Assembly (NCBI RefSeq): GCF_000633535.1 | Contig: NZ_AYMR01000021.1 | Span: 1-64,000, forward strand | From: Leifsonia aquatica H1aii | GTDB lineage: Bacteria > Actinomycetota > Actinomycetes > Actinomycetales > Microbacteriaceae | Length of the DNA: 64,000 nt | Direction of reading: 5' to 3' | Notes under the pieces: generated by a model | Told to the model about the DNA's origin: nothing | The model's database searches: none | Seen by the model: the letters and a program-made list of their open reading frames with translations, nothing else | Made by a program: the position numbers and the translations under genes | In this document: in pieces, positions 43,741 through 51,605 of the stretch | Position numbering within the stretch: position 1 is the first letter of the stretch | How the letters are laid out: each line of letters starts with the position of its first letter

Positions 43741-43795
43741 GAAGTTCACGACGTTGCGGTCATTCGGCGCGAATGGGCGCCACGACGTGAACCTC
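43741..43795. repeat. 55-bp hairpin repeat, copy at 43.7 kb
   Basis: The outer arms start GAAGTTCACGACGT and end ACGACGTGAACCTC. The centre is the palindrome CATTCG-gcg-CGAATG (43761-43775). The whole 55 bp aligns without gaps to 60984-61038 at 41 of 55 positions, with conserved ACGACGT blocks. It lies between the PAP2 stop (43798) and the start of the saccharopine dehydrogenase-like gene. Confidence 0.75.
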
Positions 43796-43797
43796 GG

Positions 43798-44499
43798 CTA
43801 CGGGGTGGGCGTGCGCGACGCGCGGGAGAGGACGAATGGGTGCGGGAGGGTGCGCTCGCGGGCGAGACGGTAGGCCAGCGGGGCCCACACGATCACGGCG
43901 ACGGCAGCCCCCAGCAGCAGGCCGCCGATGGTGTCGCTCATCCAGTGCGCGCCGAGGTAGGTCCGGCTGACCGCCATGAGCAGCGCCCACGCGGCGCCCA
44001 GACACCACACCCACACCCGCGGGAAGAGGATGGCGAGCACGACGACCATCGTCGCCGCATTCGCCGTATGCCCCGAGGGGAATGAACCGGGATCGGCGTT
44101 CACCAGGATCTCGGAGGGCCGTGCCCGGCCGACCGTGTGCTTCAGCACCTGCACAAGCACCACGGACAGGATGCTCGCCACCGCGAAGAACAACGCGCCC
44201 CACGGCCTGCGGAAGGCGAGAAGCAGCAGGACGATGACGACGGGGATGACGACCGAGCCGACGATGCCCCCGCCCGCGTAGTTGAAGAAGAGGGCCGGCC
44301 CCAGCCAGAACGGGGAGCGGTGCTCGACGATCTCCTGCATCCACTCGAGGTCGAGGGCGAACGGCTCCGTGGGACGGAACGCGATGATCGCCCCCAGGCC
44401 GAGCACGAGCAGCACGGCCACCGAGGCCGAGATCAGCGGCCAGCGGCGGCTGACCCGGGCCGCCTGCCGCAGGGTTCCCGATCGGTCGTCCACATCCAT
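43798..44499 (-). CDS. PAP2-family membrane phosphatase
   Basis: A 233-residue membrane protein with about six helices and the three phosphatidic-acid-phosphatase type 2 motifs: KHTVGRARP, FPSGHTAN and SRTYLGAHWMSD. All catalytic His, Arg and Ser positions are kept. Substrates in this family include undecaprenyl pyrophosphate, phosphatidic acid and other lipid phosphates. The frame is open 24 codons upstream, but that stretch lies close to the large hairpin at 44526, so ATG 44499 (MDVDDRSGTLR) is preferred. Confidence 0.9.
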   Translation of the reverse strand: MDVDDRSGTLRQAARVSRRWPLISASVAVLLVLGLGAIIAFRPTEPFALDLEWMQEIVEHRSPFWLGPALFFNYAGGGIVGSVVIPVVIVLLLLAFRRPWGALFFAVASILSVVLVQVLKHTVGRARPSEILVNADPGSFPSGHTANAATMVVVLAILFPRVWVWCLGAAWALLMAVSRTYLGAHWMSDTIGGLLLGAAVAVIVWAPLAYRLARERTLPHPFVLSRASRTPTP

Positions 44500-44525
44500 C
44501 GCCCCACCGTACCCGGGCGGACCTC

Positions 44526-44587
44526 CGCGAGAGGTGAGTCGTTGCGGGTGCGCGGGGGTTCGCACCCGCAACGACTCACGTCTCGCG
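44526..44587. terminator. 62-bp near-perfect hairpin downstream of the MFS gene
   Basis: Left arm 44526-44552 and right arm 44561-44587 pair over 27 positions with one G-G mismatch and an 8-base loop; the inner arms are GTGAGTCGTTGCGGGTGCG and its complement. It begins 6 bp after the MFS stop on the minus strand. It is a probable strong terminator despite the lack of a U tract. Confidence 0.7.
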
Positions 44588-44593
44588 GGCCGG

Positions 44594-45823
44594 CTAGTGG
44601 GCGAGGGCGGGGACCGTGCGCGGGCGGACGATGAGCCAGAGGGCGGAGATGGAGACCAGGGCGCAGGCCGCCATCACGTATCCCATCGGGGCGGCGCTGC
44701 CGACGCCGAGGATGCCCACGATCGGCGAGACGATGCCGGCGATGCCGAAGTTGAGCGCGCCCAGGAGGCTGGCCGCCGTCCCGGCCTCGTGGCCGTGGTT
44801 GGCGAGCGCCAGCACCTGCACACAGGGGAAGCCGAATCCGCAGGCGGCGATGAAGAACCACAGCGGGATCGCCGTGCCCCACAGTCCGACGTGCGCCTGG
44901 TCGAGGACCACGATCACCACCGAGGCGACGAACATGACGACGGTCGAGACGGCCAGGATCCACTGCGGACCGAAGTACTTGGTGAGGCGGGAGGCGGACT
45001 GCACGCCGATGATGATGCCGATCGAGTTCACCGCGAACAGCAGACCGTACTCCTGGGCGTTGAACTTGTAGATCTCCTGGAAGATGAACGAGCTCGACGA
45101 CAGGTAGGCGAACAGCCCGGTGAAGTTCGCTGCTCCGACGATGGCGATGCCGACGAAGACGCGGTCCGAGAGCACGGCCTTGTAGCGCTGGCCGACCGTC
45201 GAGTGGCCCGCGTCGTGGCGCCGGGCCTTGGGGAGCGTCTCCACGATCCAGAGGGAGACGCAGACGATGACGAACGCGCCGTAGACGGCGAGCACGACGA
45301 AGATGCCGCGCCACGGCATGACGAGCAGCAGCCAGGAGCCGATGACCGGGGCGAGCACCGGGGCGAGGCCGTTGACGAGGGCGAGGCGGCTCAGCATCCG
45401 GACGAGCGGGCGTCCGCCGAACAGGTCGCGGACCATCGCCATCGCGACGACACCGCCGGCCGCGGCGCCGATGCCCTGGAGAGCGCGCGCGACACCGAGC
45501 AGCTCGACGTTCGGCGCGATCGCCGCGCCGAGACAGGCGAGGATGTGGACGGCCGTCGACACGATGAGCGGCGTGCGGCGCCCGATCTTGTCGGACCAGG
45601 GGCCCACCAGCAGCTGCCCGAGGCCGAACCCGATGGTCGTGGCAGTCAGCGTCAGCTGGATCGCCGCGGTCGACACGCCGAAGTCGGACTGCAGCGTCGG
45701 CAGCGCGGGCAGATAGGTGTCGATCGTGAACGGGCCGAGCGCGGTGAGCGCGCCGAGGATCAGGATGTAGCTCAGGCGCTGGCGCCCGGAGAGCGAGTCG
45801 CCGGGATGCACGACGGTGGTCAC
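44594..45823 (-). CDS. Bcr/CflA-type MFS multidrug exporter
   Basis: A 409-residue major facilitator protein with 12 predicted membrane helices. TIDTYLPALPTLQSDFGVSTAAIQLTLT at helix 1-2, GQLLVGPWSDKIGRRTPL (motif A) and MVRDLFGG are characteristic of Bcr/CflA drug-resistance transporters (bicyclomycin, chloramphenicol type). The frame extends 59 codons upstream, but these are Pro/Arg-rich. GTG 45823 (VTTVVHPGDSLSGRQRLSYI) follows an AAGGA site and matches the family. A perfect palindrome 150 bp upstream may be an operator. Confidence 0.88.
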   Translation of the reverse strand: MTTVVHPGDSLSGRQRLSYILILGALTALGPFTIDTYLPALPTLQSDFGVSTAAIQLTLTATTIGFGLGQLLVGPWSDKIGRRTPLIVSTAVHILACLGAAIAPNVELLGVARALQGIGAAAGGVVAMAMVRDLFGGRPLVRMLSRLALVNGLAPVLAPVIGSWLLLVMPWRGIFVVLAVYGAFVIVCVSLWIVETLPKARRHDAGHSTVGQRYKAVLSDRVFVGIAIVGAANFTGLFAYLSSSSFIFQEIYKFNAQEYGLLFAVNSIGIIIGVQSASRLTKYFGPQWILAVSTVVMFVASVVIVVLDQAHVGLWGTAIPLWFFIAACGFGFPCVQVLALANHGHEAGTAASLLGALNFGIAGIVSPIVGILGVGSAAPMGYVMAACALVSISALWLIVRPRTVPALAH

Positions 45824-46132
45824 GAAGAAGGTCCTTGCTGGGTCGGTGGGGCTGCGGGAGCGGTGGGGCGGGTGCGGGAGCGGATAGGGCTGCGGTGCGG
45901 GTGCGGCGTGCTCTGCACGAAGAAGCACCGCGCTGCGTTCGCGCGGTGCTCGCGTCCGATCGAAGACGAGAATCGAATCGATTCGACTCCGGGACACCAT
46001 TCATCCTATCGCAGACGGCGCCCGAATGTTACCGTGCACATCCCCCGCGTTCCGGGGCCACCGTCGCCACCGAGACGGCGAACCATCCGCCGTCTCGGTG
46101 CGAAGCGGCGAACTGTTCGCCGTCTCGATGGG
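45824..46132. other. Gene-free interval with operator-like palindrome and hairpins
   Basis: This 309-bp gap between the MFS start and the ROK stop has no convincing gene; the reading frames are Arg/Pro-rich shadows. It contains the 14-bp perfect palindrome TCGAATCGATTCGA (45973-45986), likely in the MFS promoter region, and the double hairpin at 46068-46121. No good -10/-35 pair was found. Confidence 0.6.
46068..46121 (-). terminator. Double hairpin after the ROK gene
   Basis: CACCGAGACGGCG (46068-46080) and CGCCGTCTCGGTG (46088-46100) form a perfect 13-bp stem. GGCGAAC-t-GTTCGCC (46107-46121) forms a second. The motif CGCCGTCTCG is repeated after the second stem, so the region looks like a partial duplication. 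It begins 12 bp after the ROK stop. Confidence 0.6.
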
Positions 46133-47317
46133 TCAGCCCGGGTGCGGGGCGGCGAGGAGGGGCGCGAAGGCCAGCTCGGCGGCGCCGATCAGGAGGATGT
46201 CGGCGCCGAGCCCGGCGCGGACGATCTGCAGGCGCTCGGCCGAGGCCGCGAGCGCCTGCTCCGCCACGAGGGCCGGAAGACGCTCGGGCGCGAGGGCGTG
46301 CAGCGCGCCGAGGAATCCGCCGAGCACGATCCGCTCGGGGGCGAAGACATTGGTCGCATTGCGCAGGGCCGTGGCGAGGAAGCCGAGCTGGCGGTCGACC
46401 TCCGCCGTGACGGCGGCGTCGCCGGAGCCGACCGCGTCCGCGAGGGCGCGCGCGAGCTCCTCGCTCTCGGCGGCGGCCATCCCGAGCACCCCGAGCAGGG
46501 CGCGCTGGCTGACTTCGGTCTCGAGGCAGCCGATCGCGCCGCAGTGGCACCGGGTGCCCGCAGAGTTCACGAGGGTGTGGCCGAGCTCCCCCGCATAGCC
46601 GCTGATGCCGGTGAGCGGCACGCCGCCGACGATGACGCCGGCCCCGATCCCGGAGGCGCCGCCGTTCAGATAGACGAGGTCGGAGGCTCCCCGCCCGGCG
46701 CCGAAGACCCGCTCGGCGTTGGCGCCCAGGCCGGCGTCGTTCGCGGCGCGCACGGGAAAGCCGGTGGCAGCGGACAGCTCGGCGGCGAACGGCTCCTCCG
46801 CCCACTCGAGGTGCGGAGCGAGCCGCACGACCCCGTCCTCCTCCCGCACGAGACCGGGGACCGCGACACCGATGCCGACGACGCGGGAGGCCACGGCCAG
46901 GTCGGGACGCAGCCCGTCGATCACCGCGGCGGCGACGGCCACGGCCTCCTGCGCGGTCGGCACGTGCCCGGTGGGGAACCGCACCCGGCGGTGCACCACC
47001 GCGTCGAGCCCGACGACGCCGACGGTCACCGCATCGATCTCGGGGTTGACGGCGAGCGCCACGACCCGGCCGTCCGCGACGACGACCGGCGACGGCCGCC
47101 CGACCCGGTTGCTGGTCTCGGGCTCCCGCTCACGGACGAGCCCGTACTCCACCAGTTCCGCGACGAGCGCCCCCGTGGTCGACCGGTTCAGACCGGTCGC
47201 CTGGGTCAGCGCGGAGCGGGCCTGCGGACCGTCACGATGGACCAGCCCGAGCACCGCGGCGAGGTTGTGCCGCCGCACCGTGTCGAGGTTCGTCCCCGCC
47301 GTCGTCTTGCCGTTCAT
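46133..47317 (-). CDS. ROK-family transcriptional regulator
   Basis: A 394-residue regulator with an N-terminal winged HTH (RSALTQATGLNRSTTGALVAELVEYGLVRE) and a ROK sugar-kinase-like domain. The zinc motif is RCHCGAIGCLETE, and GVAVPGLV and GGASGIGAGVIVGG are also typical. The ROK fold may bind sugar without phosphorylating it. ATG 47317 (MNGKTTAGTNLDTVRRHN) is chosen over an upstream in-frame start that would cross the operator-like site. It is the last gene in line after two Gfo/Idh/MocA genes and ThuA, and has its own close promoter. Confidence 0.87.
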   Translation of the reverse strand: MNGKTTAGTNLDTVRRHNLAAVLGLVHRDGPQARSALTQATGLNRSTTGALVAELVEYGLVREREPETSNRVGRPSPVVVADGRVVALAVNPEIDAVTVGVVGLDAVVHRRVRFPTGHVPTAQEAVAVAAAVIDGLRPDLAVASRVVGIGVAVPGLVREEDGVVRLAPHLEWAEEPFAAELSAATGFPVRAANDAGLGANAERVFGAGRGASDLVYLNGGASGIGAGVIVGGVPLTGISGYAGELGHTLVNSAGTRCHCGAIGCLETEVSQRALLGVLGMAAAESEELARALADAVGSGDAAVTAEVDRQLGFLATALRNATNVFAPERIVLGGFLGALHALAPERLPALVAEQALAASAERLQIVRAGLGADILLIGAAELAFAPLLAAPHPG

Positions 47318-47328
47318 GGTCCCGAGTA

Positions 47329-47339
47329 CTGTATTACAG
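47329..47339 (-). promoter_or_regulatory. Operator-like palindrome on the ROK promoter
   Basis: CTGTA-T-TACAG is a perfect inverted repeat 12 bp before the ROK ATG. On the minus strand it contains TAATAC (47336-47331), a good -10 that would give a leader of only a few bases. The arrangement suits autorepression by the ROK protein. Confidence 0.5.
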
Positions 47340-47395
47340 CTCGGCGCGACCCCCGCTGGACGGTGCCGTCGCGCAGGCACCCACCGAGATCCCGC

Positions 47396-48493
47396 TCACC
47401 AGCTGTCCGGGCGCGCCCCCAGCGGCACCTCCTCCGGCCGCTCCACGGTCGACGCCACCTCGACGACCGCGTGCTCGCGGCCGGCGGTGAGGATGGATTC
47501 CATGATGTCGAGCACGTGGAAGGCCAGGTCGCCGGAGGCCCGGTGCGGCCGGTCGGTCTCGATGGCGCGTGCCAGGTCGGCCAGGCCGACGCCGCGGCCC
47601 GCGTCGGCGTAGCCCGCGGCGACGGGGACCTCACGGAACTCGCGGTCGTCGGCGGTCGCGACGAGCACCGGGTCGGAGAACCGGTTCGGGTCGGGCACGG
47701 CGATGCTGCCGGCGGTGCCATGCACCTCGAACAGCGGCAGGCGGGTCGCCCACACCTCGAACGAGACGGTGACGGTCGAGACGACCCCGGAGGCGTGCTC
47801 CAGGATGGCGGTCACGTGGGTGTCGACGTCGACCGGAACCGGCGTCCCGGCGAGCGGGCCGGTCGCGACCGTGCGTTCGCGCGCAGATCGGCCGGTGACC
47901 CCGGAGACGCGCACGACCGGGCCGAAGAAGGTGACCAGGCTCGTCAGGTAGTACGGCCCCATGTCGAACAGCGGGCCACCGCCCGGCTGATAGTAGAAGG
48001 CGGGCGCGGGATGCCAGAGCTCGTGGCCGGGGGCGCTCCAGGAGACGGCGGCGCCGACGGGCGCGCCGATGCGGCCCGCGTCGATGACGGCGCGCGCCGT
48101 CTGGATCCCGGTGCCGAGCACGGTGTCCGGAGCGCTGCCGACGCGCAGCCCGCGCTCGGCCGCGCGGGCGAGCACGGGGGCGGCTTCGGCCGTCGCGAGG
48201 GCGAGCGGCTTCTCGCCGTAGACGTGCTTGCCGGCATCGAGGGCGCGGAGGGCGACCTCGGCGTGCGCCTGCGGGATGGTCAGGTTGAGCACCGCGTCGA
48301 TGCGCGGATCCCCGAGCAGGTCGTCCACGGAGACCCCGCGGACGCCCTGCGCCTCCCCCACGGCGGCGGCACGGGCGACGTCGAGGTCGGCGACCGCCTC
48401 CAGCCGCAGGCCGGGGAGGGTCGGGAACGCGGCGAAGTACTGGGCGCTGATGTTCCCGACGCCGATGACGCCGATGCTCAGCGGGCGGCCCAC
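47396..48493 (-). CDS. Gfo/Idh/MocA-family oxidoreductase (second of pair)
   Basis: A 365-residue NAD(P)-dependent sugar dehydrogenase. The Rossmann motif is SIGVIGVGNIS and the catalytic lysine lies in KHVYGEKPLA. HPAPAFYYQPGGGPLFDMGPYYLTSLVTFFGPV is the conserved C-terminal part. The start is GTG 48493, with AGGGGA upstream, overlapping the ThuA-like gene by 16 bp. Together with ThuA this recalls the ThuA/ThuB pair, where the ThuB-type dehydrogenase forms a 3-keto sugar. The substrate is unknown. Confidence 0.85.
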   Translation of the reverse strand: MGRPLSIGVIGVGNISAQYFAAFPTLPGLRLEAVADLDVARAAAVGEAQGVRGVSVDDLLGDPRIDAVLNLTIPQAHAEVALRALDAGKHVYGEKPLALATAEAAPVLARAAERGLRVGSAPDTVLGTGIQTARAVIDAGRIGAPVGAAVSWSAPGHELWHPAPAFYYQPGGGPLFDMGPYYLTSLVTFFGPVVRVSGVTGRSARERTVATGPLAGTPVPVDVDTHVTAILEHASGVVSTVTVSFEVWATRLPLFEVHGTAGSIAVPDPNRFSDPVLVATADDREFREVPVAAGYADAGRGVGLADLARAIETDRPHRASGDLAFHVLDIMESILTAGREHAVVEVASTVERPEEVPLGARPDSW

Positions 48494-49170
48494 AGCAGTC
48501 CCCTCTCGATGATGGTGCGGACCGGCTCGCTCGCGACGATCTCCAACCGGTGGCCGGGCGCGGAGACGAACACGCGCCCCTCGCCCCACTGGCGGGTCCA
48601 GATGGCGGGCGCGGTCACCGGACGGTTCCACGCGTCCCACGGCCGCACCTCTTGCGTGGTCGTGGCGAGAACGTCGTTGTACGCGTCCGAGAGCACCCAG
48701 TACTGCTCGCTGACCAGGTCGAAGTCGTCGATGCCCGCGGTGATGGGATGCGTGCGCCCGAGCTCGGTGATGTGCACGGTGTAGGGGATGTAGTTGTCGT
48801 CCTGGGCGCCGGTGCGCTCGGCCGGGTCCGTGCCCGCGTGGTGGGCGAACTGGCCGCCGATCATGTGCAGGTAGTCGGCGCTGTCGCGGTAGCTGTCGGC
48901 GATTCCGCCGTGCCAGCCCGCCAGGCCGGTGCCGTTCAGCACGGCGCGCTGCAGCCCGGCCAGCTCGGCCGGCTCGATGGTGCTCATGGTGTTGATCTGG
49001 AGGACGAGATCGACGGTGTCCATGAACGCCGTGTCGGCGTACACGACGGGCGACTCCTCGACGCGCACGGAGAACCCGTTCGCCGCGAGGAAAGGGAGGA
49101 AGAGGTCCGTGGTCTCGACGGGCATGTGCCCGTCCCAGCCACCGCGGACGACGAGGGCCTGCTTGGTCAT
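48478..49170 (-). CDS. ThuA-like domain protein
   Basis: A 230-residue cytosolic protein of the ThuA (trehalose utilisation) family with a flavodoxin-like/class I glutamine amidotransferase-like fold. ALVVRGGWDGHMPVETTDLF begins it, and NGTGLAGWHGGIADSYRDSADYLHMIGGQFAHH is the family core. HPITAGIDDFDLVSEQYWV and GRVFVSAPGH are also typical. ThuA has been linked to processing of 3-keto disaccharides made by ThuB. Here it stands between two Gfo/Idh/MocA genes in one operon, which supports a role on an oxidised sugar. Confidence 0.85.
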   Translation of the reverse strand: MTKQALVVRGGWDGHMPVETTDLFLPFLAANGFSVRVEESPVVYADTAFMDTVDLVLQINTMSTIEPAELAGLQRAVLNGTGLAGWHGGIADSYRDSADYLHMIGGQFAHHAGTDPAERTGAQDDNYIPYTVHITELGRTHPITAGIDDFDLVSEQYWVLSDAYNDVLATTTQEVRPWDAWNRPVTAPAIWTRQWGEGRVFVSAPGHRLEIVASEPVRTIIERGLLWAAR

Positions 49171-49192
49171 GGTTCCTTCCGTGGGCCGCGGG

Positions 49193-50380
49193 TCACGCGG
49201 TGGGGGTCCAGGCGCTGCCGGAGGCGGCGCTGCGGGTGACGGCGTCGAGGACGCGCTGGATGCGGAGGCCGTCCGCGAACGACGGCTCGGGGTCCTCCCC
49301 CGTGGCGACGGCGGTGACGAAGTCGACGACCTGATGGCTGAAGGCGTGCTCGTAGCCGATCGCGTGACCGGTCGGCCACCAGTTCGCCATGTACGGGTGC
49401 TCGGGCTCCGTCACGAGGATGCGGGTGAACCCCTGCTCCCCCGCCGGTGCGGTCGCGTCGCAGAACTGCAGCTCGTTCATCGCCTCCAGGTCGAAGGCGA
49501 TCGCGCCGCGCGAACCGGAGAGCTCGATCCGCAGCGCGTTCTTGCGCCCGGTGGCGTAGCGGGTCGCCTCGAACGCGCCGATCGCACCCGCGGCGACCCC
49601 GCCCTCCAAGCGCGCCGTGAACCAGGCGGCGTCGTCGACGGTCACCTGCCCGCGCTCCTCCGACGCGGTTCCCGACAGCCCGACGGTCTCGCCGAGCAGA
49701 GGGCGCTCCTCCACGAACGTCGCGAGGGTGCCGGAGACGCTCGCCACCCGCGACCCCGTCAGGTGCTCGACCAGATCGATCGCGTGCGCGCCGATGTCGC
49801 CGAGCGAGCCCGATCCGGCCTGCTCCTTGTCGAGCCGCCACGTCATCGGACCCTCCTCGTCGGTGAGCCAGTCCTGCAGATAGAGGGCGCGCAGCTGCCG
49901 GATGACGCCGAGGCGGCCCTCGGCGATCAGGCGCCGGGCGAAGCCGATCGCCGGGACGCGACGGTAGCTGAAGCCCACCGTCGAGCGCACACCGCGGGCG
50001 GCCGCGCGCTCGGCCGCGGCGACCATGGTCTCCGCCTCCTCGACCGTGTTGGCCAGCGGCTTCTCGCACAGGACGTGCTTTCCTGCGTCGAGGGCGGCGA
50101 TGGCGATCTGCGCGTGGGAGGCGCCGGGCGAGCAGATGTCGACGACATCGATCTCCGGGTCGTCGATCGCGCGGCGCCAGTCGGTCTCCGCCCGCTCCCA
50201 GCCGAACCTCCGACGCGCCGCCTCCACCCGCCCGGCATCGCGGCCGACGATGGTGCGCATGACCGGTTCGGCGGGCAGGTCGAAGAACCGCGGAGCGACC
50301 CGCCAGCCCTGCGAGTGGGCCGCGCCCATGAATCCGTAGCCGACCATCGCCACCCGCAGGCGGCCTGCCGCGTCCGTCAT
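49193..50380 (-). CDS. Gfo/Idh/MocA-family oxidoreductase (first of pair)
   Basis: A 395-residue sugar or inositol dehydrogenase-like enzyme. The Rossmann motif is RVAMVGYGFMGAAHSQGW and the catalytic lysine lies in GKHVLCEKPLANTVEEA. GDIGAHAIDLVEHLTG holds the conserved Asp and His. ATG 50380 is used; three more codons precede it in frame. It opens the operon of dehydrogenase, ThuA, dehydrogenase and ROK regulator. The two dehydrogenases are dissimilar in their C-terminal halves, so they probably act on different intermediates. Confidence 0.87.
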   Translation of the reverse strand: MTDAAGRLRVAMVGYGFMGAAHSQGWRVAPRFFDLPAEPVMRTIVGRDAGRVEAARRRFGWERAETDWRRAIDDPEIDVVDICSPGASHAQIAIAALDAGKHVLCEKPLANTVEEAETMVAAAERAAARGVRSTVGFSYRRVPAIGFARRLIAEGRLGVIRQLRALYLQDWLTDEEGPMTWRLDKEQAGSGSLGDIGAHAIDLVEHLTGSRVASVSGTLATFVEERPLLGETVGLSGTASEERGQVTVDDAAWFTARLEGGVAAGAIGAFEATRYATGRKNALRIELSGSRGAIAFDLEAMNELQFCDATAPAGEQGFTRILVTEPEHPYMANWWPTGHAIGYEHAFSHQVVDFVTAVATGEDPEPSFADGLRIQRVLDAVTRSAASGSAWTPTA

Positions 50381-50464
50381 GCGTCCCACGCTCCCTCGCG
50401 TCTCGTCTCCGCGCGCCGTGCCTCCGCGCTGGGGCGACGCTAACGGCGGCTCGAAGCGGCCCGC

Positions 50465-50492
50465 AAGTTTCCGCGGCGGGATTGGAAAACTT
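50465..50492. promoter_or_regulatory. Inverted repeat upstream of the dehydrogenase-ThuA operon
   Basis: AAGTTTCC (50465-50472) and GGAAAACTT (50484-50492) form an imperfect inverted repeat about 85 bp before ATG 50380. It resembles a spaced operator pair for a LacI- or ROK-type protein. Confidence 0.35.
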
Positions 50493-50501
50493 TCGTGGAT
50501 C

Positions 50502-50570
50502 GGGCAGCGGTCAGACGGCCGGCGGGGCAGCGGTCAGACGGCCGGCGGGGCGGCGGTCAGACGGCGGGCG
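50502..50570. repeat. Three tandem 23-bp repeats over the 3' end of a LacI gene
   Basis: Units 50502-50524, 50525-50547 and 50548-50570 start GGGC(A/G)GCGGTCAGACGG. Units 1 and 2 are identical and unit 3 differs at two positions. Each carries TCA (minus-strand TGA), at 50511, 50534 and 50557. Because 23 is not a multiple of three, each copy puts its stop in a different frame, and all three frames end APPAV-stop. Confidence 0.9.
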
Positions 50571-51579
50571 GGGCGGTGGAGCTGCGCACCACGAGAGAGG
50601 TCGCCAGCTCCAGCCGGGTCGCCTCGGCCTCCCCCGCCCGCATCCGCAGCGCCAGCCGGGTGGCCGCCTCCGCCATCTCCTGCAACGGCTGCCGCACGGT
50701 GGTGAGGGGCGGACGCGCCCAGAGCGCCGGGCGCACATCGTCGAAGCCGACGACCGACACGTCCTCCGGGATGCGCAGCCCGAGGGCGGCGGCCGCGTCG
50801 TAGACGCCGAGCGCCTGCACGTCGTTCGCGGCGACGATCGCGGTCGGGCGCGCCGGGGAGCCGAGCAGTCGCCGCCCCTCCGCCTCTCCGGAGGCCTGGC
50901 CGAACGTGCCCACCCGGGCGAGCGCGGGATCGAAGGCGATCCCCACATCGGCGAGCGCCGACCGGTATCCGGCGACGCGGGCGCGCGAGCACATCAGGTC
51001 GGTGGGCCCGGAGATCACCCCGATGCGGGTGTGCCCGAGCTCGATCAGGTGACGCGTCGCCGCCACACCGCCCGCCCAGTTGGTCGCGCCGACGGCCGGC
51101 ATGTCCGGCGGCGGGTCGCCCGCCGGGTCGACGACGACCACGGGGATGTTGCGGGTGCGCAGCTGCTTGCGGTGCACGGCCGTGAGATTCGAGAACTGCA
51201 GCACGACCGCGAGCGGCTTGCGCAGCAGCACCCCGGCGATCCACTCGTCGCCGAACCGGTGATGGTCGCCCAGCACGCTGAGCGTGAGCACCAGCCCGTT
51301 CTCGCGGGTGATGCGCTCGACCCCGCGGAGGATCTCGATGGACCACTCGCTGTCGATGCTCTCGACGACGACCTCCACCGTCCCGCCCCGCTCCGGGTCG
51401 AGACCGCGCCGGGCGTAGCCCGAGCGGTGCAGCAGGTCCTCCACCCGCTGGCGCGTGCCGGCGGAGACCCCGGGGCGCCCGTTGAGGACCTTCGAGACGG
51501 TCGAGAGCGACACCGCCGCCTCCCGCGCGATGGCCTCGAGCGTGGGACGCGCGGGGGCGGGGGCCGTGCGGTCTGGCAT
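50557..51579 (-). CDS. LacI-family regulator next to the esterase gene
   Basis: A 340-residue repressor. The HTH is TLEAIAREAAVSLSTVSKVLNGRPGVSAGTRQRVEDLL, followed by a sensor domain with GGTVEVVVESIDSEWSIEILRGVE and VVGFDDVRPALWARPPLTTVRQPLQEM. ATG 51579 follows the family. The last codons and the stop lie in the outermost copy of a 23-bp tandem repeat. Only 26 bp separate this start from the divergent esterase ATG at 51606, so the two genes must share overlapping promoter DNA. Confidence 0.88.
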   Translation of the reverse strand: MPDRTAPAPARPTLEAIAREAAVSLSTVSKVLNGRPGVSAGTRQRVEDLLHRSGYARRGLDPERGGTVEVVVESIDSEWSIEILRGVERITRENGLVLTLSVLGDHHRFGDEWIAGVLLRKPLAVVLQFSNLTAVHRKQLRTRNIPVVVVDPAGDPPPDMPAVGATNWAGGVAATRHLIELGHTRIGVISGPTDLMCSRARVAGYRSALADVGIAFDPALARVGTFGQASGEAEGRRLLGSPARPTAIVAANDVQALGVYDAAAALGLRIPEDVSVVGFDDVRPALWARPPLTTVRQPLQEMAEAATRLALRMRAGEAEATRLELATSLVVRSSTAPPAV

Positions 51580-51605
51580 GCAGTCACTGTGCCACAATGT
51601 CGGCC

